Positions 9,784 to 18,132 of a stretch of 50,014 bases of DNA are shown here, in pieces. The DNA comes from Methanobrevibacter sp. (lineage in GTDB: Archaea > Methanobacteriota > Methanobacteria > Methanobacteriales > Methanobacteriaceae): positions 1-50,014 of the forward strand of contig JAFUCN010000017.1 in NCBI GenBank assembly GCA_017459665.1, written 5' to 3'. Below the pieces are notes generated by a model that saw only the letters and a program-made list of their open reading frames with translations, was not told the origin of the DNA and ran no database searches. The translations under genes were made by a program, and so were the position numbers. The first letter of the stretch is position 1. Every line of letters begins with the position of its first letter.

Positions 9784-11235
9784 ATGCAAACAACAGATTA
9801 CTTGAAAAGGGAGGATAATTCACAGAAGGTATTTTTAAGTGAAGGCACTCTTGACGTATTGGATATATTGGGGACTCATTATTCCTATATTTATGATTCA
9901 ATAATCTCTGAAGACTTTATTTTGAAATATGATCATTGCAACTTATTTAAGGAGTTAACATATGACAATATGGTCGTTGGTTTCTGCTCATATGACTTTT
10001 CACGTGAATTCATCACCGCAGCACTGAACAACATTTATGTCCTTCCCGAGTTTAGGGGAAACGGCATTTTTGCAGAAGAGCTTAAAAGGACAATGGTTGA
10101 GCACAATAAGGTAAGTATTATGGAGCCGACTCGTTTAGTTGTTGAGCTTTTAATCAAGCATGGTTTTGCCCAGAAAATCAATGAAAACATTGTTGCAAGT
10201 TCTATAGAGTTTGTAATTCCTGGAAGCCATGTCCTTTCAAATACTGATTATGAAAATGAGGAGTTATCTACCCATTTTTATGACCTGAGCATCTGCTCAA
10301 GCATACACATACTGGATTTGGATAAGGGTTATATTGCTTATAGCGCACCATTGAACTATGATATAATCAACTATGGCTGTCTTGACAATCGAAATAGGAT
10401 TGATGATGATTATTTTACAGAAATTAAGGAATTATTTGAAAACAATGAATTGGAATTCATGAAAACAGTCCTTGATTTGGAGGAAAAGCTTTCAATTAAA
10501 AACTACACTCTTGAGGAAATCATTGGTGATGATGAATCATTTTCACCATATATAGAATCCCTGATAGACGATGCTCATGTTACTTACCAGAAGGCTTTGG
10601 AAATCAAAAACCAGATTCGTGAAGAATACGAAGCTGGAATGGTTTTAAATGAATCCCTGCTCATTAGGCTTGCTTATCTATTTGATGAAAATCCCGAACC
10701 TACAATCAAGTCCCATGAGGATGTATGTCCCTACTGCAGCATGCCTATTGACAGCCACGACAGGTACTGTCACTTCTGTGGTATTAATCTAAATTATAAT
10801 CTTGATGAAATCGAAAGCAATTTCATAGAATACATAAACACTTCCAAAAGAGATTTTGATGAAGATATACGTTTCATTGCATATAAATTTTTAAAACTGC
10901 TTGATGGGGAAATAGAATTTGAATATGCCGTTTTTACAATTGAAAATACATATAACATTTCATGGAGTAAACTTAAACAGTTTTTAACTGCTAATGACTA
11001 TCTAGATGGTAAGAATATTACTGATAAAGGATATGATTTCATGTTAAACCATCCTCTCCATTACTGGCAGAAATACCATATGGAACTGGTGGATTATACA
11101 GATTTTGAAAACTATTTTTGGCAAAATGATCATTTGGGTGCAGAAGAAATCTGCCTTAACTATTTAGGCCAGTTCAGCGATGAGGAATATATATCTGACA
11201 TCATTTCAGAGATTAGAAAAGACATCACAAATTAA
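9784..11235 (+). CDS. GNAT-like acetyltransferase fused to a zinc-ribbon domain
   Basis: 483 residues; the ATG is preceded by GGTGAT at normal spacing. Residues about 60-130 look like a GNAT core, including LNNIYVLPEFRGNGIFAEEL, the acetyl-CoA pyrophosphate-binding pattern. A predominantly helical, acidic middle follows. A zinc ribbon CPYC...CHFC appears near residues 315-335, and the C-terminal 150 residues look like a small helical or winged-helix domain. The combination is unusual and I do not recognise a named family. Zinc-ribbon proteins recur in this window (27050 and 33326). Substrate unknown; it could modify a protein or simply sense acetyl-CoA. Confidence 0.65.
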   Translation: MQTTDYLKREDNSQKVFLSEGTLDVLDILGTHYSYIYDSIISEDFILKYDHCNLFKELTYDNMVVGFCSYDFSREFITAALNNIYVLPEFRGNGIFAEELKRTMVEHNKVSIMEPTRLVVELLIKHGFAQKINENIVASSIEFVIPGSHVLSNTDYENEELSTHFYDLSICSSIHILDLDKGYIAYSAPLNYDIINYGCLDNRNRIDDDYFTEIKELFENNELEFMKTVLDLEEKLSIKNYTLEEIIGDDESFSPYIESLIDDAHVTYQKALEIKNQIREEYEAGMVLNESLLIRLAYLFDENPEPTIKSHEDVCPYCSMPIDSHDRYCHFCGINLNYNLDEIESNFIEYINTSKRDFDEDIRFIAYKFLKLLDGEIEFEYAVFTIENTYNISWSKLKQFLTANDYLDGKNITDKGYDFMLNHPLHYWQKYHMELVDYTDFENYFWQNDHLGAEEICLNYLGQFSDEEYISDIISEIRKDITN

Positions 11236-11568
11236 TCGTTAACAATTTTTAAAATAATTACTTATTGTTAATCAAATATTGAAATATGTCTGAAAAATAG
11301 CTTATTTTTTCAATTAATTATTATTTACATTTTTTTAAATTATTTTATTAATTCAAATTATTTTTTATAGATTTTTTAATTAAATATAATCATTTATCGA
11401 TATGAATTTAAAAAATGTTCATTAATTGAAGTCAATTTTAAATTATAATATATTTATACCATTAAAAACAATATAAAAGTGTACATTATATGTTAAATTC
11501 TAAATAAACATCTAACTTATGAATTTAAAATAATTATTTTAATGTATAGGAAAATGGTGTGATAATAA
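11236..11568. promoter_or_regulatory. 333-bp AT-rich intergenic region with the antiporter promoter
   Basis: No ORF or RNA gene is evident. It holds a possible terminator-like inverted repeat (TTAACAAT at 11239-11246 and ATTGTTAA at 11264-11271) just after the preceding gene. TATA-like stretches lie near 11447-11458 and 11470-11477, and the GTGATAATAA element stands directly before the antiporter ATG. The long leader, about 85-100 nt if the first TATA is used, contrasts with the leaderless look of other promoters here. Confidence 0.4.
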
Positions 11569-13305
11569 ATGAATGATAAAATCAAATTAGGTTTAATTGC
11601 AGCTGTTTCTATTATAGCTCTTTTCCTTTTATCCCTATGGATTACTTCCACACCAGCTGATGCAGATAACGCCGTAAGATTCGGTATCTTAACATTACTG
11701 CCACCTCTTATTGCTATTGCATTGGCATTCATAACAAAAGAAACAATTCTTTCTTTGTTTGTAGGTGTATTTGTTGGAGAATTCATGCTATGCGTAAACG
11801 ATTTAAACATTGTTTCCACTATCGTCAACGCATTCTTACAATTAGGTTCACAAGTCATCTCCTGTATGGCTGACCCTTGGAATGCAGGTATTATTCTTCA
11901 ATGTTTGCTTATTGGAGGTATCATCCAATTGGTAACCAAAATGGGAGGGGCAAAAGCTCTTGCTGACGCATTCGCTAAAAGAGCAAACACTCCAAGAAAA
12001 GCTCAATTATTCACCTGGCTTTTAGGATTATGTGTATTCTTTGACGATTACGCAAACTCATTAATTGTTGGTCCTATCATGAGACCAGTAATGGACAAAC
12101 TTCATGTATCAAGAGAAAAATTAGCATTTGTAGTAGACGCAACTGCAGCTCCTGTAGCTGGTATCGCAATTATCTCCACCTGGATTGGATTGGAAATAAG
12201 TTTAATTGCTGCTGGTTTTGAGTCTGTAGGTGTCACAAACGTTACAGGATTCGGAATATTCTTACAAACCATTCCATACAGATTCTATAACATCTTCATC
12301 TTAATTTTCATTGTAATTTCCGCATTGACATTATACGAATTCGGTCCAATGAAAAAAGCAGAACAAACTGCACGTGCTAGAAAAGAAGACGAAGAAGTTA
12401 AAGTACTCGAAGCTCCTGGATTTGACGAAGTCAAACCGGTTGAAGGAATCAAATTATCAGTATGGAACGCTATCATTCCAATCGGAACACTGATTGTAGG
12501 TGCTCTTATTGCATTCTACTGGAGCGGATACACCACCATCTTAGGTGGAGAAGACCAAGCTTTAATTGCTATCATGCAAAGCACTCCATTGTCATTTAAT
12601 GGAATCTATACTGCACTGTCACAATCCGATGCATCCGTAGCTCTTTTCCAAGCAGCTTTATTAGCTTCAATTGTTGCTATTGTTATGGCTGTCGGTGAAA
12701 AAATCCTTACAATCGAAGATGCAATCTCCGAATGGGTCGGCGGTATGAAAACCATCGTTATCACTGGTGTAATCCTGCTTCTTGCATGGTCACTCGGTGG
12801 AGTAATCGGTGAAATCGGTACTGCTGATTATCTGGTTGGAGTTTTAAGCAGTACAATTCCAATATGGATTGTTCCTACATTGATATTTATCTTAGGTGCT
12901 TTGATTTCATTTGCTACCGGTACATCCTATGGTACCATGAGTATTTTAATGCCTTTAGCAATTCCACTCGCTTGGGCAATCAGTTCCGGAGACATGAGCT
13001 TTACAATCGTTTGTACAAGTGGTGTGCTCACAGGAGCTATTTTCGGAGACCACTGTTCCCCTATTTCAGATACAACAATTCTATCATCCATGGGAACAAG
13101 CTGTAACCACATTGACCACGTAAGTACACAGATGTACTATGCAATCTTTGTTGCTATAGTCACTATCGTCATCGGTTACATCCCAGCTGGTTTCGGAGTT
13201 CCTTTCTACTTCTCATTACCAGTAGGTATTGTAGTATTGTACATAGGACTTAAATTACTCGGTGAAAAAGTCGACTTTGATGAAGTTGAGGATACATCCT
13301 CATAA
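11569..13305 (+). CDS. NhaC-type Na+/H+ antiporter family membrane protein
   Basis: 578 residues with roughly a dozen hydrophobic segments throughout. Features fitting the NhaC/ion-transporter superfamily include the long hydrophobic LLPPLIAIALAFITKE opening, LCVFFDDYANSLIVGPIMRP, and a late SFATGTSYGTMSILMPLAIPLAW followed by GAIFGDHCSPISDTTILSS. The last pattern (GDHCSPISDTT) is highly characteristic of NhaC-like carriers. It likely exchanges Na+ for H+, or moves an organic substrate with Na+, across the cytoplasmic membrane. It is monocistronic, with a promoter in a 333-bp gap, and the C-terminal tail is acidic. Substrate specificity within the family cannot be decided from sequence. Confidence 0.8.
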   Translation: MNDKIKLGLIAAVSIIALFLLSLWITSTPADADNAVRFGILTLLPPLIAIALAFITKETILSLFVGVFVGEFMLCVNDLNIVSTIVNAFLQLGSQVISCMADPWNAGIILQCLLIGGIIQLVTKMGGAKALADAFAKRANTPRKAQLFTWLLGLCVFFDDYANSLIVGPIMRPVMDKLHVSREKLAFVVDATAAPVAGIAIISTWIGLEISLIAAGFESVGVTNVTGFGIFLQTIPYRFYNIFILIFIVISALTLYEFGPMKKAEQTARARKEDEEVKVLEAPGFDEVKPVEGIKLSVWNAIIPIGTLIVGALIAFYWSGYTTILGGEDQALIAIMQSTPLSFNGIYTALSQSDASVALFQAALLASIVAIVMAVGEKILTIEDAISEWVGGMKTIVITGVILLLAWSLGGVIGEIGTADYLVGVLSSTIPIWIVPTLIFILGALISFATGTSYGTMSILMPLAIPLAWAISSGDMSFTIVCTSGVLTGAIFGDHCSPISDTTILSSMGTSCNHIDHVSTQMYYAIFVAIVTIVIGYIPAGFGVPFYFSLPVGIVVLYIGLKLLGEKVDFDEVEDTSS

Positions 13306-13331
13306 ACTTCATTATTTTTTTAATTTTCTAA

Positions 13332-13353
13332 ATTTTTAGGCATGCCTAAAAAT
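13332..13353. promoter_or_regulatory. Perfect 22-bp palindrome abutting the TATA box of the methyltransferase gene
   Basis: The core TTTAGGCATGCCTAAA extends outward to a perfect 22-bp palindrome (13332-13353) and runs into the TATA-like AATATTTATA at 13351-13360, so binding would exclude TBP/TFB. Related copies lie at 8189 and 44038. The core TTAGGCATGCCTAA fits the general shape of DtxR/SirR/IdeR-family sites (inference). Confidence 0.65.
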
Positions 13354-13403
13354 ATTTATATCATTATTTTTAAAGATAATATCATCAATTAAAGGATGAT
13401 ACT

Positions 13404-14096
13404 ATGGGATTTTTTGACAATATGCGAAAACCACAAGGAAAATTGGGAAACATACAGCTCAAATCAATGAACAAGGAACACACACCAGTTTCACTATGGG
13501 GTCTCAAACATTTGGACATCAAAGAGGATGATATAATATTGGATGTAGGCTGCGGCGGCGGAATCAACCTGAAGAGAATGGCACAAAAGGCCAAAAAGGT
13601 ATATGGTGTTGACTACAGCTTAGAAAGCGTTAAACTCTCACGTGAAGTTAATGAAGATAACATTAAAAAAGGAAAAGTTGAAGTCTTAGAAGGCAATGTC
13701 CAAAGCCTGCCATTTGACGATAACACATTTGATATTGTAACAGCCTTTGAAACAGTCTACTTCTGGCCGGACATTAAAAATTCATTTGGGGAAGTGAAAA
13801 GAGTATTGAAACCTGGCGGCATATTTCTGATTGGAATGGAATCCAACGGATCAGACAACTTCATAATGAGATTCTGGAGCCGTTTCATAGATATGAAAGT
13901 ATACAGCGACAGTGAAATTAAGGAATTTTTAGACTTCAATGACTTCAGCAAAATAACAATCTATCTAAGGGACGGCAAAAACAAACAGGAGATAATTAAA
14001 ACTGATGGAAATGAAAAAAGAATCGATGATGATTATGACAATGTTTCATTTTCGGATAAATTCCTGCAATGGATGACAGTAGTTGCTCAAAAATAG
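13404..14096 (+). CDS. Class I SAM-dependent methyltransferase
   Basis: 230 residues; an AAAGGATGATA element stands before the ATG. Motif I ILDVGCGGGINLKRMA (about residues 47-62) binds S-adenosylmethionine. The acidic post-I residue is in VYGVDYS, motif II is PFDDNTFDIVTAFETVYFWPD, and motif III is EVKRVLKPGGIFLIGME. This is the UbiE/COQ5-like methyltransf_11 fold, with the acceptor undetermined. It is preceded by the perfect palindrome at 13332-13353 and is therefore probably tightly regulated. The stop lies 2 bp from the stop of the convergent nuclease gene. Shared operator sequence with the radical SAM gene at 8218 suggests the two could work on one pathway, but this is inference only. 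Confidence 0.85.
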   Translation: MGFFDNMRKPQGKLGNIQLKSMNKEHTPVSLWGLKHLDIKEDDIILDVGCGGGINLKRMAQKAKKVYGVDYSLESVKLSREVNEDNIKKGKVEVLEGNVQSLPFDDNTFDIVTAFETVYFWPDIKNSFGEVKRVLKPGGIFLIGMESNGSDNFIMRFWSRFIDMKVYSDSEIKEFLDFNDFSKITIYLRDGKNKQEIIKTDGNEKRIDDDYDNVSFSDKFLQWMTVVAQK

Positions 14097-14098
14097 TG

Positions 14099-14806
14099 CT
14101 ACCAATATTCATCACATATTTCCTTATAAGTGCAGAACCTGCATACGTACTGTCTTTTGGCCGGAAACTCCTCATTGTTTACTTTCCGGCGGACCTCATA
14201 CATGGTATCGATGGCTTCATTAATTTCATCAGAATGCAGAAATTTACGTTTGTTGTCCTCATCACTGACATTCAAAAGTCTCAAACGTCCGTTTTTGGTA
14301 AAAAACACGCCAACATTGGTCACTTCCTTTCCATAAACGTTTTCAACAAGCAACTTGTAATAGCATAATTCTCTGCGATACTTGGAAAAGGAACTGGATT
14401 TTGATGTTTTATAATCTACAACCGTTAAGCTGCCGTCTTCATTTTCCAAAATTATATCGCAAATCCCTGAAAACCTGTGGGCCTCGTCAAGCAGGTATTC
14501 CTCCTGGCTGAATAGCTTATAGTCATTTTCAACGAAAACTTCCCTAAAAAAGACTCCCAGATTTTCAACATGTTCATCTGCATGTCCAATACCTAAATCA
14601 TAGGCAATCTTGAAAAGTTCATTTTCAATATCAACATCATCCAAATCATCCCCGAATTGTTCTGAAAACTTCTCGGCAATTAAGTGAACGTCACTTCCAA
14701 GCGCCATATATTTGTTCGGTTCAGCTTCAATTTCATCAATGTATTGAAACTTGAACTCAAGAGGACATTTGAGATAGGTATTAACTTTTGATTTGGACAA
14801 TTTCAT
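14099..14806 (-). CDS. PD-(D/E)XK nuclease-superfamily protein, Cas4/AddB-like, probable Fe-S
   Basis: 235 residues from the ATG at 14806 (MKLSKSKVNTYLKCP). A longer frame starting at 14905 would run through the AT-rich divergent promoter and is rejected. The nuclease core is FSGICDIILENEDGSLTVVDYKT, giving the D...DYK metal-binding pattern; a QxxxY-like helix follows (RRELCYYKLLVENVYG). Cys14 (CPLEF) and a C-terminal CRFCTYKEIC give the one-plus-three cysteine layout that holds a [4Fe-4S] cluster in Cas4 and AddB nucleases. No cas genes or CRISPR repeats are present in the window, so a stand-alone DNA repair or recombination role is more likely than CRISPR adaptation. Confidence 0.8.
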   Translation of the reverse strand: MKLSKSKVNTYLKCPLEFKFQYIDEIEAEPNKYMALGSDVHLIAEKFSEQFGDDLDDVDIENELFKIAYDLGIGHADEHVENLGVFFREVFVENDYKLFSQEEYLLDEAHRFSGICDIILENEDGSLTVVDYKTSKSSSFSKYRRELCYYKLLVENVYGKEVTNVGVFFTKNGRLRLLNVSDEDNKRKFLHSDEINEAIDTMYEVRRKVNNEEFPAKRQYVCRFCTYKEICDEYW

Positions 14807-14884
14807 AACATTATATTTGTAAATTAAATTTAAATAATTAATTGAAAATAATATAATATATTGAACAATCGGAGAGTAGTTAAG

Positions 14885-15427
14885 ATGAAAATTATAGCAC
14901 TTCAAGCAAGTCCCCGCAAAGGCGGAAACTGTGACATATTGATGGATGAAATGATTAAAGGAATTGAAGAAAACGGTGGAGAAGTAGTGAAATACTACCT
15001 CGAAGGCTGTGAAATCGCACCTTGTAAAGCATGCATGTACTGCGCTGAAAACCCTGAATGCGTAAGGGCAGATGACGGAAACAAAATTTTGGATGATCTG
15101 GTTGCAGCTGACGGTGTAATCTTTGCAACACCAATCTATTACGGTCAGATGTCAGCACAGGGTAAACTAATCATCGACAGGTTCTACAGCATCGGTCAAA
15201 ACCCAGATAAAAGCCTGTCCGGTAAAGCTGCACTGATATTTACCGAAAACCAGCCTGAAGGAACTTATGCAGACTACATTGAACTTACCAAATTCTCACC
15301 GTTCACATTCATGGGATATGACGTGATAGGTCACGTTGATGCGGGTTCAGCAGGTCCTGCCGGTATAGTTGCTGAAGAGCAGGAAGACAAATTAAAAGAA
15401 GCTTACGAATTAGGTTTGAAATTCTAA
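14885..15427 (+). CDS. Iron-sulfur flavoprotein (Isf-like NADPH-dependent FMN reductase family)
   Basis: 180 residues from the ATG at 14885, preceded by GGAGAG; a TTG at 14861 in frame would lie in the promoter. The flavodoxin-like start IIALQASPRKGGNCDILMDEM binds FMN phosphate. The compact cysteine motif CKACMYCAENPEC (C-x2-C-x2-C-x5-C) is the signature that binds [4Fe-4S] in Methanosarcina iron-sulfur flavoproteins. ATPIYYGQMSAQGKLIIDRF completes the FMN site. The family shuttles electrons, for example from ferredoxin to O2, H2O2 or other acceptors. It is divergent from the nuclease gene. A second member lies at 30932. Confidence 0.85.
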   Translation: MKIIALQASPRKGGNCDILMDEMIKGIEENGGEVVKYYLEGCEIAPCKACMYCAENPECVRADDGNKILDDLVAADGVIFATPIYYGQMSAQGKLIIDRFYSIGQNPDKSLSGKAALIFTENQPEGTYADYIELTKFSPFTFMGYDVIGHVDAGSAGPAGIVAEEQEDKLKEAYELGLKF

Positions 15428-15442
15428 ACCTAATTTTTTTTA
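15408..15442 (+). terminator. Hairpin plus T-tract after the flavoprotein gene
   Basis: Ten-base arms AATTAGGTTT (15408-15417) and AAACCTAATT (15426-15435) with an 8-nt loop, followed by Ts. The hairpin covers the last codons and the stop. Confidence 0.65.
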
Positions 15443-15486
15443 GAAATTTAATTGTTGTTTAATACAACATTTTTGGAGATTATAAG

Positions 15487-16455
15487 ATGAATCAGTTTCA
15501 AATTACAACAGAATGGGATAAGGTATTTGAAAAAAGCGATAAAGTAGACCACAAAAAGGTAACATTCAAAAACAGATATGGAATATTATTGGTGGCTGAC
15601 TTGTACAAGCCGAAAGGAGCTAGTGAAAAGTTACCTGCAATTGCATGTGCGGGGCCATTTGGAGCAGTTAAAGAGCAGGTTTCAGGGCTCTATGCACAGA
15701 CATTGGCTGAAATGGGATTTTTAACAATAGCTTTTGACCCATCATTTACAGGCGAAAGTGCAGGCCAGCCTCGTGACATGGCATCACCCGACATCAACAC
15801 AGAAGATTTCCAGGCTGCAGTAGACTATCTTGTAACATCACATCAAGTTGACGGCGAGAGAGTTGGAATCTGTGGAATCTGCGGATGGGGAGGAATGGCA
15901 CTAAATGCAGCAAGTCTAGATACACGTATCAAGGCAACAGTAACATCTACAATGTATAACATGACACGTGTGACCGCAAAAGGATATTTTGATGAATCAG
16001 ACAATGCTGAAGCAAGATATGAAATGAAAGTTGCTCTAAACAACCAGAGAACCGAGGACTTTAAAGCAGGCGAATATGCAAAAGCCGGAGGTGTTGTAAA
16101 AGAGGTAACCGATGACATGCCGCAATTCGTAAAGGACTATCATGACTTTTATATTGAAGATCTAGGGTATCATCCAAGATCACCGGGCTCAAACGACGGC
16201 TGGAATGTAATTGGATGCATGTCATTTATTTCACAACCAATTATAGCATACTCTGATGAGATTAAAACACCTGTATTGATGATTCACGGTGAAAACGCAC
16301 ATTCAAGATACTTTTCAGAAGATGAATTTGCTAAATTAACCGGTGACAATAAGGAACTTATGATTATTCCTGATGCAAATCACACAGATTTATATTATAA
16401 AACTGATGTTATTCCGTTTGAAAAAATTGCTGAGTTTTTCAGCGAAAATTTGTAG
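15487..16455 (+). CDS. Alpha/beta-hydrolase-fold protein with Trp at the nucleophile position
   Basis: 322 residues; TTGGAGATT precedes the ATG. The fold is recognisable from ADLYKPKGASEKLPAIACAGPFGAVKEQ, TIAFDPSFTGESAGQPRDMASPDINTEDFQAAVDYL (the YcjY/dienelactone-hydrolase-like layout), TPVLMIHGENAHSRYFSEDEF and the C-terminal IIPDANHTDLYY, which supplies the usual catalytic His. At the nucleophile elbow, however, the chain reads GICGWGG (residues 130-136). By alignment with the CASGG form of the family, Trp134 stands where Ser is expected; Cys132 is the only nearby alternative. It is either an inactive homologue or uses another residue. Monocistronic; substrate unknown. Confidence 0.75.
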   Translation: MNQFQITTEWDKVFEKSDKVDHKKVTFKNRYGILLVADLYKPKGASEKLPAIACAGPFGAVKEQVSGLYAQTLAEMGFLTIAFDPSFTGESAGQPRDMASPDINTEDFQAAVDYLVTSHQVDGERVGICGICGWGGMALNAASLDTRIKATVTSTMYNMTRVTAKGYFDESDNAEARYEMKVALNNQRTEDFKAGEYAKAGGVVKEVTDDMPQFVKDYHDFYIEDLGYHPRSPGSNDGWNVIGCMSFISQPIIAYSDEIKTPVLMIHGENAHSRYFSEDEFAKLTGDNKELMIIPDANHTDLYYKTDVIPFEKIAEFFSENL

Positions 16456-16505
16456 TTGCTAATTTTTAGTAACTATTTTATATTTTATTAAATAGATTAT
16501 TCAAT

Positions 16506-16739
16506 ATGGGTTTAGGTTCACTTTTTAAAAGAAACAATGAAAAGAAAGAGGAAGTTATCGAATCACACATTGACATTAACACAGATGACTGTGATGGATG
16601 TGAGAAATGTACAATTGCATGTCCAAACAATGTTTTGATTATTGTCGAGAGTGTATCATCTGTTCGTGACCCTCAGGTCTGTAAAAGTTGTAAGGTCTGC
16701 ATGGCGATTTGTCCTAATGACTGCATAACAGTTAACTGA
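16506..16739 (+). CDS. 2[4Fe-4S] ferredoxin
   Basis: 77 residues. Two cluster motifs, CDGCEKCTIACP and CKSCKVCMAICP (each C-x2-C-x2-C-x3-CP), form the bacterial-type two-cluster ferredoxin fold; a 25-residue charged N-terminal extension precedes them. It is a cytoplasmic electron carrier. No ribosome binding site is visible, and a TATA-like ATTTTATTAAATAG lies about 25 bp before the ATG, so the message is probably leaderless. The last 8 bases overlap the convergent NAD kinase gene. Confidence 0.9.
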   Translation: MGLGSLFKRNNEKKEEVIESHIDINTDDCDGCEKCTIACPNNVLIIVESVSSVRDPQVCKSCKVCMAICPNDCITVN

Positions 16740-17514
16740 TGTTTTCACGGATATTGTCAATAAAACTTCGCTTTTCCAGTTTTATTATTTTTGTAATTTT
16801 TTTAGATTTTCTGATGCGGATAATGTCTCCGCTAAACACTTCAATTGGCTTCCCGTCATATAATGCATAGGAAGTAGTATTTTCTCTAAGTTCTGTTATT
16901 TTGATTTCAACAACAGAATCATCAGCAAGAATTATGCTTCTGTTGATGACAGTATGAGGTGCAATCGGTGTCAATGTGATGATGTGTGCTGTTGGATCAA
17001 CAATCGGCCCGCCGCAGGAGAGATTGTATGCTGTTGAGCCTGTTGGTGTGCAGACCAGAATCCCATCAGCAGTATATGAATTGATTAGTTTACCATTGAT
17101 TATTGCATCAAACCTTACTACACCAAATGTATTTTTGGAAATGGCTATTTCATTCAATGCTTCTGGAATTTCGATGAGTTCTCCATCTGTTTTGATGATT
17201 TCACCTTCAAGCATCATCCTGTTTTCAACATAATAATCACCATTAACCAAATCTTTCAATGCTTCTTTAATGTTTTCGGGTTTGATTTCAGTGAGATATC
17301 CTAATGTGCCTGTGTTGATGCCTATTATTGGCTTTCCGTCAGCTATTCTTGAAGTCTTAAGAAATGTTCCGTCACCGCCAATTGAAATGATGATATCTGA
17401 GCTGCCAATATCTTCTATAACTGTAATATCCAATTTCAGGCATTCGGCGATTAGTTTTTCTTTTGTTGAAATGGCTACTTGATTTTTGTCATCAAAATTG
17501 ATGTATATTTTCAT
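16732..17514 (-). CDS. nadK: NAD kinase
   Basis: 260 residues. The diacylglycerol-kinase-like signature IISIGGDGTFLKTSR carries the catalytic GGDGT at residues 46-50, followed by GINTGTLGYLTEI and the conserved STAYNLSCGGPIVDPTAHIITLTPIAPHTV. It phosphorylates NAD+ to NADP+, the only de novo route to NADP. Length is near the archaeal norm (about 250-280). Many archaea fuse this domain to an inositol phosphatase domain; here it stands alone. The stop overlaps the convergent ferredoxin gene by 8 bp. Confidence 0.92.
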   Translation of the reverse strand: MKIYINFDDKNQVAISTKEKLIAECLKLDITVIEDIGSSDIIISIGGDGTFLKTSRIADGKPIIGINTGTLGYLTEIKPENIKEALKDLVNGDYYVENRMMLEGEIIKTDGELIEIPEALNEIAISKNTFGVVRFDAIINGKLINSYTADGILVCTPTGSTAYNLSCGGPIVDPTAHIITLTPIAPHTVINRSIILADDSVVEIKITELRENTTSYALYDGKPIEVFSGDIIRIRKSKKITKIIKLEKRSFIDNIRENIS

Positions 17515-17702
17515 GAGTATCTTTTTGTCTGATTAACTACAAATAATTTGCCTTCAATATAATTCAATTGGCAGTCAATAATTTCAATACTTAAACAAAA
17601 ACAAGTAATTAAATTCATTGGAATTTACAGATTATTATTTCATGTGAAAATTTCAATAATTAATGATGGCGTAATCTACATTAAAAAATTAAAAAAGAGA
17701 AG

Positions 17703-17999
17703 TTATAATGAAATTTCATCAGCACCTATAACCTGAATTGTCATTTCTTTAACAAATTCATCACTTTCTTCACTGAAGTTTAAAAAGTGAGGTGAACGCA
17801 TATGCTTTTTTAGTGCTTCTTCGGATTGCCATTTTTCAACAAAGGTTATAGTATCGTCATTCAATGATTTCAATAGCTGATAATCAATATTACCTTCTTC
17901 AAGCAAGGTTTCACTGATTAGCTCTTGGCTAAGTTCAATAATGCTGTCCTGACAACCCATTTTAGGTTCCACTTTTGCTAAAACTAAAAGAAAATCCAT
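17703..17999 (-). CDS. Antibiotic biosynthesis monooxygenase (ABM) domain protein
   Basis: 98 residues, the normal length of a single ABM dimeric alpha-beta barrel domain. The pattern LLVLAKVEPKMG...ELSQELISETLLEEGNIDYQL...TFVEKWQSEEALKKHMRSPHFLNF matches the YgiN/quinol monooxygenase-like group, whose members act on quinones or other small aromatics, or have unknown substrates. GGTGACT lies just upstream of the ATG. It appears to be a single-gene unit; function beyond the fold is uncertain. Confidence 0.8.
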   Translation of the reverse strand: MDFLLVLAKVEPKMGCQDSIIELSQELISETLLEEGNIDYQLLKSLNDDTITFVEKWQSEEALKKHMRSPHFLNFSEESDEFVKEMTIQVIGADEISL

Positions 18000-18132
18000 A
18001 ACTAGTCACCTTAAAAATAGATATGTCTTCATATTATTAAAGATATTCTATTTAAATTTGCGACAATATTTCAAAAAATACATTAATAAAAAAACAAATA
18101 TATTAAATCAAGTAAAGTTTTGGAGAAAAAAG

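Noticed and set aside
12864-13112. ORFs on both strands inside the antiporter gene
   Set aside because: They lie wholly within the conserved NhaC-like frame and have compositions of read-through codons only.
14099-14806. Cas4 as a sign of a CRISPR locus
   Set aside because: No cas1, cas2 or repeats lie nearby; the same cysteine-nuclease layout serves AddB/RecB-like repair proteins.
14807-14905. 33-residue N-terminal extension of the Cas4/AddB-like protein
   Set aside because: It covers the AT-rich divergent promoter and overlaps the flavoprotein start; the internal ATG at 14806 begins the conserved fold.
17515-17702. Possible gene in the gap after NAD kinase
   Set aside because: AT-rich with no ORF, palindrome or structure worth noting; probably only promoter and terminator sequence.
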